Under the pieces are notes generated by a model. That model ran no database searches. It saw only the letters and a list, made by a program, of their open reading frames with translations, and was not told where the DNA came from. DNA of 64,000 nucleotides from the NCBI GenBank assembly GCA_963565915.1, contig OY751486.1, forward strand, positions 4,774,001-4,838,000, in the 5' to 3' direction. Below, in pieces: positions 48,208-59,128 of this stretch (positions are counted from its first letter, which is position 1; the number at the start of each line of letters is the position of its first letter). Made by a program: the position numbers and the translations under genes. The stretch comes from Entoloma clypeatum (lineage: Eukaryota > Basidiomycota > Agaricomycetes > Agaricales > Entolomataceae).

Positions 48208-48690
48208 TGTAAGGGCAACCATCCGATTTCCTCAATCCGACACCTCCGACACCTCCGACCCATCCTCCGACCCTCCGACTGTTGTGGTACGTCTATTATT
48301 TATATTACTATACTTTTCGTTTCCATCTATCCTTCAACACCTCCGACCTCCAACACTTCCGACCCGTCCTCTGTGTCGGAGTGCACGTCGGAGCAATGAT
48401 TTATACCACCACATGCACGCTTCCAATTTACATATTCCATTCCCATCCCTACTCCCGATCTTTGTCATATTTCAACATTCCTCTCCTCATTTCCAATTCT
48501 CGTCGTCTATATAGCTGTCTAGCCTGCAAGGGAATCCTCAGAACCTTCTCTTTGGATTTCCCTTGCAAGGTACGCCTCGTATTGTACTTTGTAGAGTCTA
48601 ATTTAACTTTGGATTTCCCTTGCAAGTCGTCTGACGTCGGAGTCGCTTCGGAGCACTTCGGAGTTGTTGGATCATAAGGTCGCCCTTACA
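48208..48690 (+). repeat. 5' LTR of gypsy element A (483 bp)
   Basis: Begins TGTAAGGGCAACC and ends GGTCGCCCTTACA, giving a 13-bp inverted terminus with one mismatch and TG...CA ends. A TATA-like TCTATATAGC is at about 48508. Rich in CCGACACCTCCGAC words. Gag follows 30 bp downstream. No 3' LTR is present in the window. Confidence 0.85.
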
Positions 48691-48719
48691 GTAGAAAGTT
48701 CTCTCTAAACAGACTGGGT

Positions 48720-50048
48720 ATGAATTGTACCATTGAAGCCATTCCGCGCTTCGGAGTTGATGACATGGACTCGAGTCCGCCCTCCTCCGATTCCGGTACA
48801 TCTGACTCCCCTTCCGATCCCTCTTCCCACCATTCTGCCTACCACTCTGTAACTGGTGACTCCGTATCGCACGTAGAAATGGACGATCCCGAATGTCTTA
48901 CTGCACTTGAACACAAGTTCCAGGAACACCACCAGACCCTCACCAACATTACCGCTCAACTCGAACAACTTATCCATGCCGCTATTCCACCTGTTCCCAT
49001 TCCCAACCCCGACCCGATTCCCCCTCCAGCGGAGGCCCCAGTTCCGGCCTTCCGGCCAGCCCCGATCACACCTGCTAATCCAGGTGTGCGTTGGGCCAAA
49101 CCCGCAACTCCGTCGGACTTCGATGGAGCACGTACCACTGGTTGGACTTTTCTTAATTCTTGCGAACTGTATATGGGACTGGTTCCGGAACAGTTTGCAG
49201 ATGATCATGCTAGGATCTATTGGGCGCTTTCCTTCATGAAGAGTGGACGTGCTGCGCGCTTTGCCGACCGCGTCATCCGACAAGAGCGTCGGACCGGAGC
49301 TCCGTGTCACCAGACCTGGGTGCAGTTCCGAACTGCCTTCATCGCGGAGTTCACTCCAAAAAACGAAGAACAAGATGCACGGCTCATTCTTGAGGGAGAA
49401 GCCTATTACCAAGGTAGTCAGGATGTGGAGGCTTACATCGACGACTTCAAGGATTATGTCGAAAAGGCTGGGTACACCGAAGGAACGAACATAGTACTTA
49501 AGTCCCGACATGGCCTCCGATCCGACATCCAATCTGAAATTGCGACACTAACTTTTGGACGACCCGCAGATGACAATCCGGATGCCTGGTATGCAGCCGC
49601 ATGAGTCAACGATGATAATCGAATTGCCAATGAAGCTTTCAAGTCCACAGTTCCGACACGCCCGAACCCTTTCTGCACTGCTCCGACCGCACCGAAGGCA
49701 GCGGCAGGATCTGTATTTCCCTGACCTTTCATCCCCTATATTCCGTGTGCACCTCCGACAGTCATTGCTCCGACTCCGACCATCCGTGACCCCAATGCGA
49801 TGGATATCAATGCCTCTCGCGTCAGGGGTAAGAACGCCAATGTATGCTTCAGATGTGGTAAAACTGGTCATTTCAGTCGCGAGTATCGGCTCTGATTCAA
49901 CGTCCAATTCATGACGTTGGACGAACAGGAGGAGTACATGATGGACCAACTAGCCGCTAAAGATGCAGTGATGTCTACCTCCGACGTGGCCAAAGCGTCG
50001 GAGCAAGCGGAAGACAAACAAGAGGATTTTTCCCCTGACAATGAGTGA
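48720..50048 (+). pseudogene. gag of gypsy element A, with three TGA stops
   Basis: One frame runs from ATG 48720 to TGA 50046-50048 and is broken only by TGA at 49602, 49722 and 49893. It holds the retrotransposon gag domain (WTFLNSCELYMG ... ARIYWALSFM, FRTAFIAEFTPKNEEQDARL) and a CCHC zinc knuckle CFRCGKTGHFSREY in which the last Cys has become Tyr. Every internal stop is TGA, consistent with CGA-to-TGA changes. Confidence 0.85.
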
Positions 50049-50801
50049 ATGGTGTGCCCTCATTGTCCACTAGCAATCGTTATGCTTCCTTGTCTATAGA
50101 TGAATCAGATTTTACTTCTTCTCCCTATGACTCGGTGCAGAATGAACCCTCAGTCACACCTACCCCGACTCTGAAAGTCGTCCGACCCCGACTCCGAAAA
50201 TGGGAACGACGACTTCCGAAAAAATACATCCTGGCCTCTGACGGCTCCAACAATGCTATTGAACTAGATGTTGTTCTGGAGACAACAGACACCAAGGATA
50301 CCCTTTTACAAAAAGCTCTTCTCAATAGCGGAGCAACTGGCTCCTTCATTGACCGCTCCCTGGTAGAGAAACATTGACTCAGTACCCGAAGGCTACAATG
50401 TGCAATCCCTGTCTACAATGTTGACAGTACTCCAAACGACACCGGAGCAATATCAGAGGTCCTGGACATTATACTCCAATATCAGGATCACACAGAGCGG
50501 ACCCAGCTTGCTGTAACTGGACTGGGAAAGCAGGATATTGTACTTGGATTCATGTGGCTCAAGGAGCACAATCCTGAGGTAGATTGGACCTCCGGGGAGG
50601 TAAGAATGAGTCGCTGTCCCACTCGCTGTCGGACTTGCCATCAGGAGGCCATTCAGGAGCGGAAGGTCCGCAAATTTGAGCAGGCACGCATCCGCACTTG
50701 TTGGATGGGTCCGACGCCAGATGCTGGATAAGCGGAGGAGCCCCGCGAGGCCCTTGGGTGGAAGACGTAAGCGAGGACGAAGAACAATCATTGGATGAGC
50801 C
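50049..50801 (+). pseudogene. 5' part of pol (protease) of gypsy element A
   Basis: Frame with ELDVVLETTDTKD, then the aspartic protease motif LLNSGATGSFID, where the catalytic Asp of D-S-G is Asn (GAT to AAT in a C-G context). Later LGFMWLKEHNPEVDW is the usual end of the protease region. TGA stops follow. The element ends abruptly at 50801, where element B's LTR begins; RT, RNase H and integrase are absent. Confidence 0.8.
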
Positions 50802-51651
50802 TGTTAAGAACTGATCAACAAAACGTCGGAGCTATGTCGGACGTGTCGGAACGTCGGAACGTCGGAGCACATGCAACGTAGGGGCAAGGACTTGGCTTCA
50901 ACTTGTGTGTTGCGCCCTCGCTAATACATCGGTGTCCTTATTTTGGAAGATCGGAGGATCGGAGGATTGGAGGTCGGACTCAAGTTAAGAGTCGGAAAGA
51001 GGATGGGAGGTGTGATGTCGAATCTAAGTTGATATTCAAACTGAAGCTAATACATGATTCTACATAAGTTTAAATACTATGTCGGAGGACATGTGGCTTT
51101 GTCGGAGTCGGATAACGAGTGGCTGTCGGAGATGCTTAACATGGTCAGATGTAAGTAATGGACGTAGTAACGAGATGTTACATTCCGATCAATTCCGATG
51201 ATTTCCGACCAATCCCGACACCTCCGACACCTCCGACATTTTGACTAATACTTATTATGCATACTTACTGTTATGAATCTCATTACTACGTCCATCACTT
51301 ACATCCGACCATGTTAAGCATCTCCGACAGCCACTCGTTATCCGACTCCGACAAAGCCACACGTCCTCCGACATAGTATTTAAACTTATGTAGAATCATG
51401 TATTAGCTTCAGTTTGAATATCAACTTAGATTCGACATCACACCTCCCATCCTCTTTCCGACTCTTAACTTGAGTCCGACCTCCAATCCTCTGATCCTCC
51501 GATCTTCCAAAATAAGGACACCGACATATTAGCGAGGGCGCAACACACAAGTTGAAGCCAAGTCCTTGCCCCTATGTTGCATGCGCTCCGATGTTCCGAC
51601 CTTCCGACACGTCCGACGTAGCTCCGATGTTTTGTCGATCAGTTCTTAACA
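50802..51651. repeat. Palindromic 850-bp LTR unit of gypsy element B
   Basis: 50802-51175 and 51278-51651 are inverted copies, each 374 bp, separated by 102 bp. The unit begins TGTTAAGAACTGATC and ends GATCAGTTCTTAACA, so it has retroviral TG...CA termini. About 14 differences between arms were seen by eye, mostly CpG versus TpG/CpA. It directly precedes element B's gag (ATG 51698). It could be one palindromic LTR (50802-51651), or a truncated inverted LTR next to a normal 476-bp LTR starting TGTTACATT at 51176. Confidence 0.8.
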
Positions 51652-51756
51652 GTATATTCAAACTGCCACTCGCTTATCTGTATTTCAAATTCCAGTTATG
51701 GCAGCCCGCACCACTCAGAACTCCCGTGCAGCAGCAGCAGCAGCGGAAGCTTCAAA

Positions 51757-52044
51757 TGTTATGATCGTATTTTCACTTTTCACTTTATCTTATCTTATCT
51801 CGATCTTATCTTATCTACATCATATCGCACATGAGGACATCTTATTATTATCACGCAGCATGACGCTGCCGCAACGCAGCCTCATGGAATTTACATATAT
51901 AAGTAGAGTACTTTCACTTGTATTCGATAGCTTGTTCTCTTGAGATTCCCGCTGGGTCTCTGGGCAATTCAGTTCACTTCACATTTTCCACTTCGTTCTT
52001 AAGTTTGGGCTCGCGACGTCGTTTGACTTAGCGTCGCCTCAACA
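51757..52044 (+). repeat. 5' LTR of chromovirus C
   Basis: 288 bp, TG...CA. Promoter region: TATATAAG at 51896-51903, with a likely transcription start at about 51929 (AGCTTGTTCT), 33 nt downstream. Confidence 0.95.
51896..51938 (+). promoter_or_regulatory. LTR promoter: TATA box and inferred RNA 5' end
   Basis: TATATAAG at 51896-51903. AGCTTGTTCT at 51929-51938 is perfectly complementary to AGAACAAGCT just after the LTR. In self-priming elements of the Tf1 type the primer is the 5' end of the RNA itself, so the complementarity places the start of transcription at or near 51929, an appropriate distance from the TATA box. The start site is inferred, not observed. Confidence 0.55.
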
Positions 52045-52057
52045 GAAGAACAAGCTC
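52045..52057 (+). promoter_or_regulatory. Primer-binding site, self-primed (Tf1-like)
   Basis: GAAGAACAAGCTC directly follows the 5' LTR. The 10 bases 52047-52056 (AGAACAAGCT) pair perfectly with 51929-51938 in the LTR. I recognise no tRNA 3' end here. This matches the self-priming mechanism known for Tf1/sushi-type chromoviruses. Confidence 0.6.
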
Positions 52058-52600
52058 TTATCATCATCGCCCGCCCAAACACACACACTTCCCACATCAC
52101 CATCACTATCCCCGCCGTTTCGTGCTTTTGCGTTAAAAGTCACACCTCGCCATTACACGCGGACCCTAGCGTTAAGGGGGACCTCCCGGACTTCAGGGAT
52201 AAGAAGAGAAACGCTTGGTGCACCCACTATAACTAGCGTTGCCGTTCGAGACACACAGGGAAACGTTGAGCCCGTCCCGTGTCGAGGTGACCAAAGGCCG
52301 ACGCAACTGACCTTCGGGAAAGCTGCTGGCGCGTGTGGCGACTTGGAAAAGAAGGTCGCGCACGTTTAGTTCTCAAAAGGTGTTCCAAACCCCGATCTTT
52401 TCCCGGATTCGACAGAACCAGCGCGCGTAGGGGTGTTGACCGCGTGGTTTTCATTTTTCCCAGATCTTCCTTTATTCGGGCATTTCGGCTGCCTGGGTAA
52501 ACAGATCGTTCTTTGGGTTTTCTTTTTTTAGGTTTTCTTTTTTGCTTAAGTAGCAGAACAGGGTCGCGCGCCCGCTACAAAGCACTATTGCTCACACAAC

Positions 52601-53689
52601 ATGGCCGACAACAACGACGACGAGTTCGACAATCCCCTTCCCAATCCCCCTCTCCCTCCTCCCGCTCATAATCCCGCCGCCCCGCGTCCCAATGGAAGAC
52701 GACTAGAAATCGCTGCAGACCCCGGCAAGTACAATGGGGCCAAGGCAACGTTCGGAGTATGGTGGACAAAGATGCTGGCATGGATCAGGGTCAATCGGGA
52801 CCTGTTCCAAGGACAGGAAGAAATTTGCATTGCAGTATGGTCTCGCCTGGAAGGCGCTACAGCCGGCACCTATGGGGAAACACGCTTGAGGCAGTGCATG
52901 GAATCAGAACAATGGCCCACGTTCCAGCAATTAATGAGAGAGGTGACATCAAGATTCCAATCAGCAACAGAAATAGAATGGGCACATGCCAAAATCGAAA
53001 CCTTTAAACAAGGAAACATGCGGGTGGACGATTTTATTACACAATTTGGAACGTTGGTCATCAAAGGCCAAATTGAGGAAATGCACGGGATATCTCTGCT
53101 AGAAAGGAACACCAAGGATTCGATCACACAACAAATGTTTCAGCAGGGAAGACGACAGACCACCGTGCAAGACACGTGTGAGGAAATTTTAGCAATCGGA
53201 AGAGCAGAGGAAACTTATGCGGCAAGACCGGGCATGAGGACCGGCAACAATTTTGGACAGCAGAGAACCGGTTGGGGCAATCGGCCCGCAAACCAGCAGA
53301 ATCAGCAGCGACCATTCGGACAACAACAGTACGGGGGGTACCGAGCCCCGCAGCAAAACGGACAGCAAGGTCAGGGACGCCGAGATCCCAATGCTATGGA
53401 GGTCGATAGAAACCAGCGCCGCGCGCCTGGTAATTGTTACAATTGCGGAGGACAGGGGCATTTCGCCCGGGAATGCAGACGGCCACAACGCAAGGTGCGA
53501 GCGGCTGTGATTGAACAAATCGACGAACATGAGGAAGAAGAAATCTTACGACAAATCACGGCAAGGCGTCAAGCACGACAAGCCGCAAATGGACCAAGGG
53601 GTGTGATTGGCGCGCCTGCGCCGAATCCCAATGGTCAGAACAATGGACAAGCTGCTGGGCAGCAGGGTTTTGTGAACGTCAACCAGTAA
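52601..53689 (+). CDS. gag: Gag of chromovirus C
   Basis: 362 aa capsid/nucleocapsid precursor that packages element RNA in cytoplasmic particles. ATG 52601 lies ~550 nt into the transcript. A Pro-rich, acidic N-terminus precedes the retrotransposon gag domain (about residues 40-190: FGVWWTKMLAWI ... FQQLMREVTSRFQ ... VDDFITQFGTLVIKGQIE). A Gln/Gly/Arg-rich basic stretch and a CCHC zinc knuckle CYNCGGQGHFARECRR (residues ~284-299) follow. Ends at TAA 53687-53689. No lesions. Pol follows in the -1 frame and overlaps the end of gag. Confidence 0.95.
   Translation: MADNNDDEFDNPLPNPPLPPPAHNPAAPRPNGRRLEIAADPGKYNGAKATFGVWWTKMLAWIRVNRDLFQGQEEICIAVWSRLEGATAGTYGETRLRQCMESEQWPTFQQLMREVTSRFQSATEIEWAHAKIETFKQGNMRVDDFITQFGTLVIKGQIEEMHGISLLERNTKDSITQQMFQQGRRQTTVQDTCEEILAIGRAEETYAARPGMRTGNNFGQQRTGWGNRPANQQNQQRPFGQQQYGGYRAPQQNGQQGQGRRDPNAMEVDRNQRRAPGNCYNCGGQGHFARECRRPQRKVRAAVIEQIDEHEEEEILRQITARRQARQAANGPRGVIGAPAPNPNGQNNGQAAGQQGFVNVNQ
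53665..53671 (+). promoter_or_regulatory. Candidate -1 ribosomal frameshift site GGGTTTT
   Basis: In the gag frame the codons are CAG GGT TTT GTG, i.e. G_GGT_TTT, which fits the X_XXY_YYZ rule for -1 slippage. A shift here continues GGG TTT TGT GAA CGT..., which is exactly the pol frame and is open into pol. The site is 15 nt before the gag stop codon (53687). A downstream pseudoknot or stem was not assessed. Confidence 0.55.
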
Positions 53690-56600
53690 ATCCCCCGCTG
53701 GCTCTGACAAATCGATATGAATGTTTGCCTATAGACTCTTACGTACATAAGGACATTGTAAAATCTTGGTTTCAGAAACTTACGGATGCTGCAGTTACGT
53801 ACAATAAAATACTATTAGATAAACCTAGTAGGAAAGAAAAACCAAAAAAAGATGAATCGGACTTAGATACACTTGTAAACTATATCATTGGGGAGCCCTC
53901 AGAAACGAGGCTTGGTTCGTCCCCTACGGATGAATGCTTAATTCCCTGTTGCAAAGAATCAGATAATTTAACTAGGCAAACGGACTCTATGGGGGAACCA
54001 TCTTTTATTCGATCCGCTTCTTTGGAAAAGGAGCTTATGATGAAAATCACGCTGGAAACGTTGCAGGACAAACGCACATTTGATGTTGAAGCATTATTAG
54101 ACTCAGGGGCGACAGGGATGTTCATAGATCTGGACTTCGCCAAAAGGAACAACATTAAATTAAGGGAACTACCTTTCCCCATTCGGGTCTACAACGTTGA
54201 TGGCACGCTTAACCAAGGAGGTTCGATCACGCATGAAGCAGTCATGGCTATGCGGTATAAAGGACATGTGGAGATAGCCGTGTTTGAGGCATGCAACCTA
54301 GGGAAAGCTAAAATTATTGTTGGACATACCTGGCTGAAACGCCATAATCCAGAAATCGATTGGGAAAAGGCGGAAATTAAACTATCAAGATGTCCAGAAG
54401 AATGTGGCATGCGTCGAACACGTTATTTAAATAAAACTGCAAGAACCAGATGGGGCGGAAGAATGGAAGAAGTAGTAGAAGGAAATGAGGAAGAAATGGA
54501 GGAGGAAGTAATCCACACGCTCAGGGCAGCTAAAGGAGAACCCTCAGATGAAGTACCGGCAGAACAGGTTGTCCCCCGGAAATATCACAAATATCTATCA
54601 GTCTTTGAAAAGAAAGCATCGGAGAGATTACCAGTCAGGAAACCATGGGACCACGCTATAGACTTAAAACCGGATTTCGTACCAAAGAAGGCCAAAGTCT
54701 ATCCCCTGTCACCGGATGAAAGGAAAGAAGTATCCGAATTTGTAAACGATCAATTACGCAAAGGATATATTCGACCTACCAAGTCACCACAAACTTCGCC
54801 AGTATTCTTTATACCCAAAAAAGACGGAAAGAAACGAATGGTACAGGATTACCGACACATTAACAGCTGGACCGTTCGCAATAATTATCCACTCCCGTTG
54901 ATTCCGGAATTGATCGATAAATTAAAGGGAAAGAAAAGGTTTACCAAAATGGACCTCAGATGGGGGTATAACAATGTACGCATCAAAGAAGGAGACGAGT
55001 GGAAAGCGGCATTCACAACCCCAGATGGAGCTTTCGAACCAACAGTTATGTTCTTCGGATTAAATAATTCCCCAAGCACGTTTCAAACTATGATGAACGA
55101 CATATTTAGAGACTTGATTGATCAAGGAGACGTAGTTGTCTATATCGATGATATATTGGTAGCAACTGAAGGAGAAAAAGGACACAGTGAAATCGTGGAG
55201 GAAATTCTAAAAAGATTACGAGAAAACGACTTATTCTTAAAACCAGGAAAATGTTTCTTTGACCGAGACGAAATAGAGTTCTTAGGGTTAATTATTGGGA
55301 AAGACGGAATTCGAATGGATCCTTCAAAAGTAGACGCCATCAAACAATGGCCGAAACCAACAAAAGTCAAAGAAGTTCAGTCGTTTCTAGGATTGGCCAA
55401 TTTCTATCGAAGATTTGTCAAGGACTTCTCTAAAGTGGCAGGGCCCTTACATAAATTAACAAGGAAAGAAACAATCTGGAATTGGAAAGAGGAACAGGAG
55501 GAAGCGTTTGATATGCTAAAGAAATTATTTACGGAAGCACCTATATTAGTATCTCCCGATCCGGATCGGAAGTTGAGAGTAGAATCAGACGCATCGGACT
55601 TTGCTACAGGAGCAATTCTATCTATGGAATGCGAGGATGAGAAATGGAGGCCATGTGCCTTTCTATCTAAAGGATTAAATGATGTGGAACGAAATTACGA
55701 CGTACACGATAAAGAAATGCTGGGCATAATTCGAGCGCTGGAAGCATGGAGACACCACCTTGAAGGAGCCAAACATGAGGTCGAGATCTGGACCGATCAT
55801 AAAAACCTCGAGTACTTCATGCAGGGACGAAAGCTTAATCGCAGACAAGCACGCTGGGCGTTGTATCTAACACGCTTCAACTTTAAATTAATACACAAAG
55901 CTGGCACCTCAATGGGAAAGGCGGACGCTCTTTCGAGAAGGGTCGATCATAGAAAGGGGGTGGAAAATGACAACGAAGACGTAACATTATTAAAACCGGA
56001 ATACTTCCACTTGCGAGCAATGGATCGAGGTCACATACTTATTGATGGAGAAGAAAGTAAACTATTAAAACGCATCAGGGATGCCAAGGAGTTTGACGAA
56101 CAAGTGTTGAAAGCAGTGGAAGAGTTAAAGAAAACAAATACCAAAACATTGTGCGCAGATGAATGGCATGAAGAGCAGGGACTCTGGTTACATAGAGGAA
56201 AGGTTTATGTTCCGAAAAGTCAGGAACTCAGGGAGGAAATAATTAAATTACACCACGACAACCCAGTTGCAGGACACCCAGGGCAGTGGAAGACCCTGGA
56301 ATTGGTTACACGTAATTATTGGTGGCCTAGTATTACAAACATGGTCAAAGCATACGTCGAGGGCTGCGACAGATGTCAACGATCAAAAAACGTGCCTCAA
56401 CCGCTAGCCGGTAAATTAAAAGCAAACACGGAACATGCAGGACCATGGAAACATGTTACAGCAGATTTTATTGTAGGACTCCCAGAAGCTCAGGGGTACA
56501 ACGCAGTATTAGTCGTGGCTTGCAGATCAACAAAGCAATCACACTTTATCAAAACACGCGATGAAGTCTCAGCAGAAGGATTAGCTAAACTATATCGGGA

Positions 56601-57606
56601 CGAAGTCTGGAAACTTCATGGACTGCCAGAATCGTTAACGTCAGACCGAGGACCACAATTTGCGGCAATATTTATGAAGGAACTAAATAAAATATTGGGG
56701 ATCACAACTAAATTATCAACGGCGTATCATCCGCAAACAGACGGACAGACGGAACGCATCAACCAGGAGTTGGAACAATATCTAAGATCATTTATTTCCC
56801 ATCGGCAAACAGATTGGCCTGAATGGATGGCAACCGCGGAGTTCGCCTATAATAATAAAATTCACACGGCAACTCAGTTCTCGCCGTTCTATGTAAATTA
56901 TGGGTTTAACCCTAGGATGGGCGTAGAACCTCGGAGGGCAGAAAAGTCAGAACCGGCAAAAGAATTCGCAGAGCGAATGAAGAAGATTCATGAGGAGGCG
57001 GAAGCGGCGCTAGTAAAAGCACGAGAAGAGATGGAACGGTATGCGAACCTGAAACGGGGTGATGCACCAGTTTACAAAGTTGGCGACAAAGTTTGGTTAT
57101 CGACTAAAGACCTGAAGTTGAACCGACCCTTAAAGAAACTTGCCGAACGATGGATTGGACCCTATACCATAACCAAAATCATTTCGTCACACGCCGTAGA
57201 ACTTAAATTACCGAAAACCTGGAAAATCCACCCGGTCATCAATGTATCACGAGTCCGATTATTTAAGGAACCACTATTTATGTCACAAAGGGTGCAGGCA
57301 CCAAACCCGATAGTTATCAATGGCGAAGAGGAGTACGATGTCGCAAAAGTTATTGACTCAAGGTTGAAGAGAGGAAAGCTGGAATATTTAGTGCAATGGG
57401 AGGGTCTGACTCAGGACCACAACACGTGGGAACCCGAGGATCACCTAGAACATGCCAAGGAAGCGGTGGAGGACTTCTTTAAATTAAACCCGAATGCACC
57501 TCGGCGCTTACGCGCAAACATCTTTGAAGGATTGGAATTTAAACCATATGAAAATTTCACGAACACCCCGGACGACATCATATCTCGCCTGGAAGTCGAG
57601 ATCTAG
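53672..57606 (+). CDS. pol: Pol of chromovirus C: protease, RT, RNase H, integrase, chromodomain
   Basis: About 1300 codons, open from the gag overlap; the first Met inside is late, supporting translation as Gag-Pol. Counting from the TTG codon at 53725: aspartic protease LLDSGATGMFID (~residues 125-137); RT with VQDYRHINSWT, FGLNNSPSTFQ and catalytic YIDDILVA (~473); RNase H with ESDASDFATGAIL (~622) and WTDHKNLEYF; GPY-type integrase with a zinc-binding HHDNPVAGHPG ... CDRCQ (~845-887). Then come the DDE core (ADFIVGLPE, TSDRGPQFAA, HPQTDGQTERINQ), the GPY segment RWIGPYTI, and a chromodomain EYDVAKVIDSRLKRGKLEYL ... WEPEDHL (~1203-1250). The chromodomain probably steers integration to modified histones. 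All catalytic residues are present. Ends TAG 57604-57606. Confidence 0.96.
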
Positions 57607-57617
57607 AAAGGGGGTAA

Positions 57618-57905
57618 TGTTATGATCGTATTTTCACTTTTTACTTTATCTTATCTTATCTCGATCTTATCTTATCTACATCATATCGCACATGAGGACA
57701 TCTTATTATTATCACGCAGCATGACGCTGCCGCAACGCAGCCTCATGGAATTTACATATATAAGTAGAGTACTTTCACTTGTATTCGATAGCTTGTTCTC
57801 TTGAGATTCCCGCTGGGTCTCTGGGCAATTCAGTTCACTTCACATTTTCCACTTCGTTCTTAAGTTTGGGCTCGCGACGTCGTTTGACTTAGCGTCGCCT
57901 CAACA
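57618..57905 (+). repeat. 3' LTR of chromovirus C
   Basis: 288 bp, one visible substitution relative to the 5' LTR. Preceded by the polypurine tract GAAAGGGGG (57606-57614) and TAA. Confidence 0.95.
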
Positions 57906-59128
57906 TCAAACCTGCAGGACACCAGAGCAACATTTCTACATATGTTCCAAGATATTCCTGCAGAAGAATCTGCACCCAAACCTGACCCCATATCTCCGAC
58001 ACCTCGTCTCCGAACACCTCAGACACAAGGACCTCCGATTCCTGAAGAATTCTGTCCTTTTAAATCTCCGACCTCTCCTTTTGATGATAACAATCCTTTC
58101 CGTCGCAAGCAAACTCCAAACCTCGCCGAAGCAATTATGCTTATGATGCAGGAGCTCCGACGTAGAGAGACTCCGAAGACTCCGAAAAAGAAATCAAAGG
58201 AACCCAACACTTTTGACGGTTCTGACTCTCAGAAACTTACTAGTTTCCTCGCTCAATGCACACTATATTTCCCAAACAACCCCGCCTTTGACGACGATGA
58301 TAACAAAGTCAGTTTTGCTCTGTCATACCTCTGAGGAACCGTGCTCGAATGGTTTGAGCCCACCCTCTTGGGAGAGTCCGATGACGACTCTGTCTGGTTG
58401 GACAACTGGTCCGCCTTTGTGCACATCCTCTGATCCGAATTTGGACCTATCGATCCGACCGGAGAAGCAGAGGATAGTCTGGATCACCTTCGGATGCGCG
58501 ACAATCAGAAGATCCTACATTACAACGTGGACTTCAAACGTCTTTCTGCTCGCACGCAGTGGGATGATGGCGCGCTCCGATATCGGTACTATACCGGTTT
58601 AGCAGAATGCATCAAGGATGTTTTGGGGACTTTTCCCAAACCAAAGACTCTTGCCGAGTTGAAAGTAATGGCCCATAACATTGATGCTCGCTACTGGGAA
58701 TGTCAACGCGAGAAATTGTGCTCCTCCAACAAATCTACTCCGAAATCCGACAAATCCGACAAAAAACAGACCCCCGCTTCATCATCCTCCAACAACAACT
58801 CCTCATCGTCTAAACCCAACTCGCAACAACAACAAAAATCATCATCCACCTCTCCGAAATCCGCCCTCTCCAACAAACTTGGCAAAGATGGGAAATTAAC
58901 TCCCCAAGAATGCCAACGACGATTTGACAATAATTTATGCATGTTTTGCGGCAACGTTGGTCATCGGGCTTCCGACTGCTCGAAGAAATCGTCTTCTAAT
59001 GCCAAAGCAAAGGCCCGCGCGGCCCAAGCTGAGGACAAATCGGAGAAGACGACCGAGTCAAAAAAATAGTAAGCAGTCCTCAGATTCCAGCACGTACTGG
59101 GGATTGCGTTGACTCCTTTCATGCACCT

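Larger units (their letters stand above)
51757..57905 (+). mobile_element. Complete Ty3/gypsy chromovirus (element C), 6149 bp
   Basis: LTRs at 51757-52044 and 57618-57905, both 288 bp, starting TGTTATGATCG and ending GCGTCGCCTCAACA. The 5-bp target duplication is TCAAA (51752-51756, 57906-57910). Only one difference between the LTRs was noticed (C at 51783 versus T). Gag and pol are uninterrupted and pol ends in a chromodomain. A GAAAGGGGG polypurine tract (57606-57614) lies just before the 3' LTR. By all visible criteria a young and potentially autonomous copy, inserted into the gag of element B. Confidence 0.97.
51698..59069 (+). pseudogene. gag of gypsy element B, split by chromovirus C and holding TGA stops
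   Basis: ATG 51698 (MAARTTQNSRAAAAAEA) runs to 51756, where element C is inserted. The frame resumes at 57911 after the duplicated TCAAA. It reads NLAEAIMLMMQELRR, a gag core with TGA at 58332 and 58431, then RYYTGLAECIKDVLGTFPKP and a CCHC knuckle CMFCGNVGHRASDC. Ends TAG ~59069. Both TGA codons are in positions where homologous Gag proteins carry Arg. Inactive because of the insertion and stops. Confidence 0.85.

Noticed and set aside
53725..53727. Independent start codon for pol
   Set aside because: It is a TTG inside an open frame that continues upstream through the gag overlap; a Gag-Pol fusion by frameshift is more consistent.
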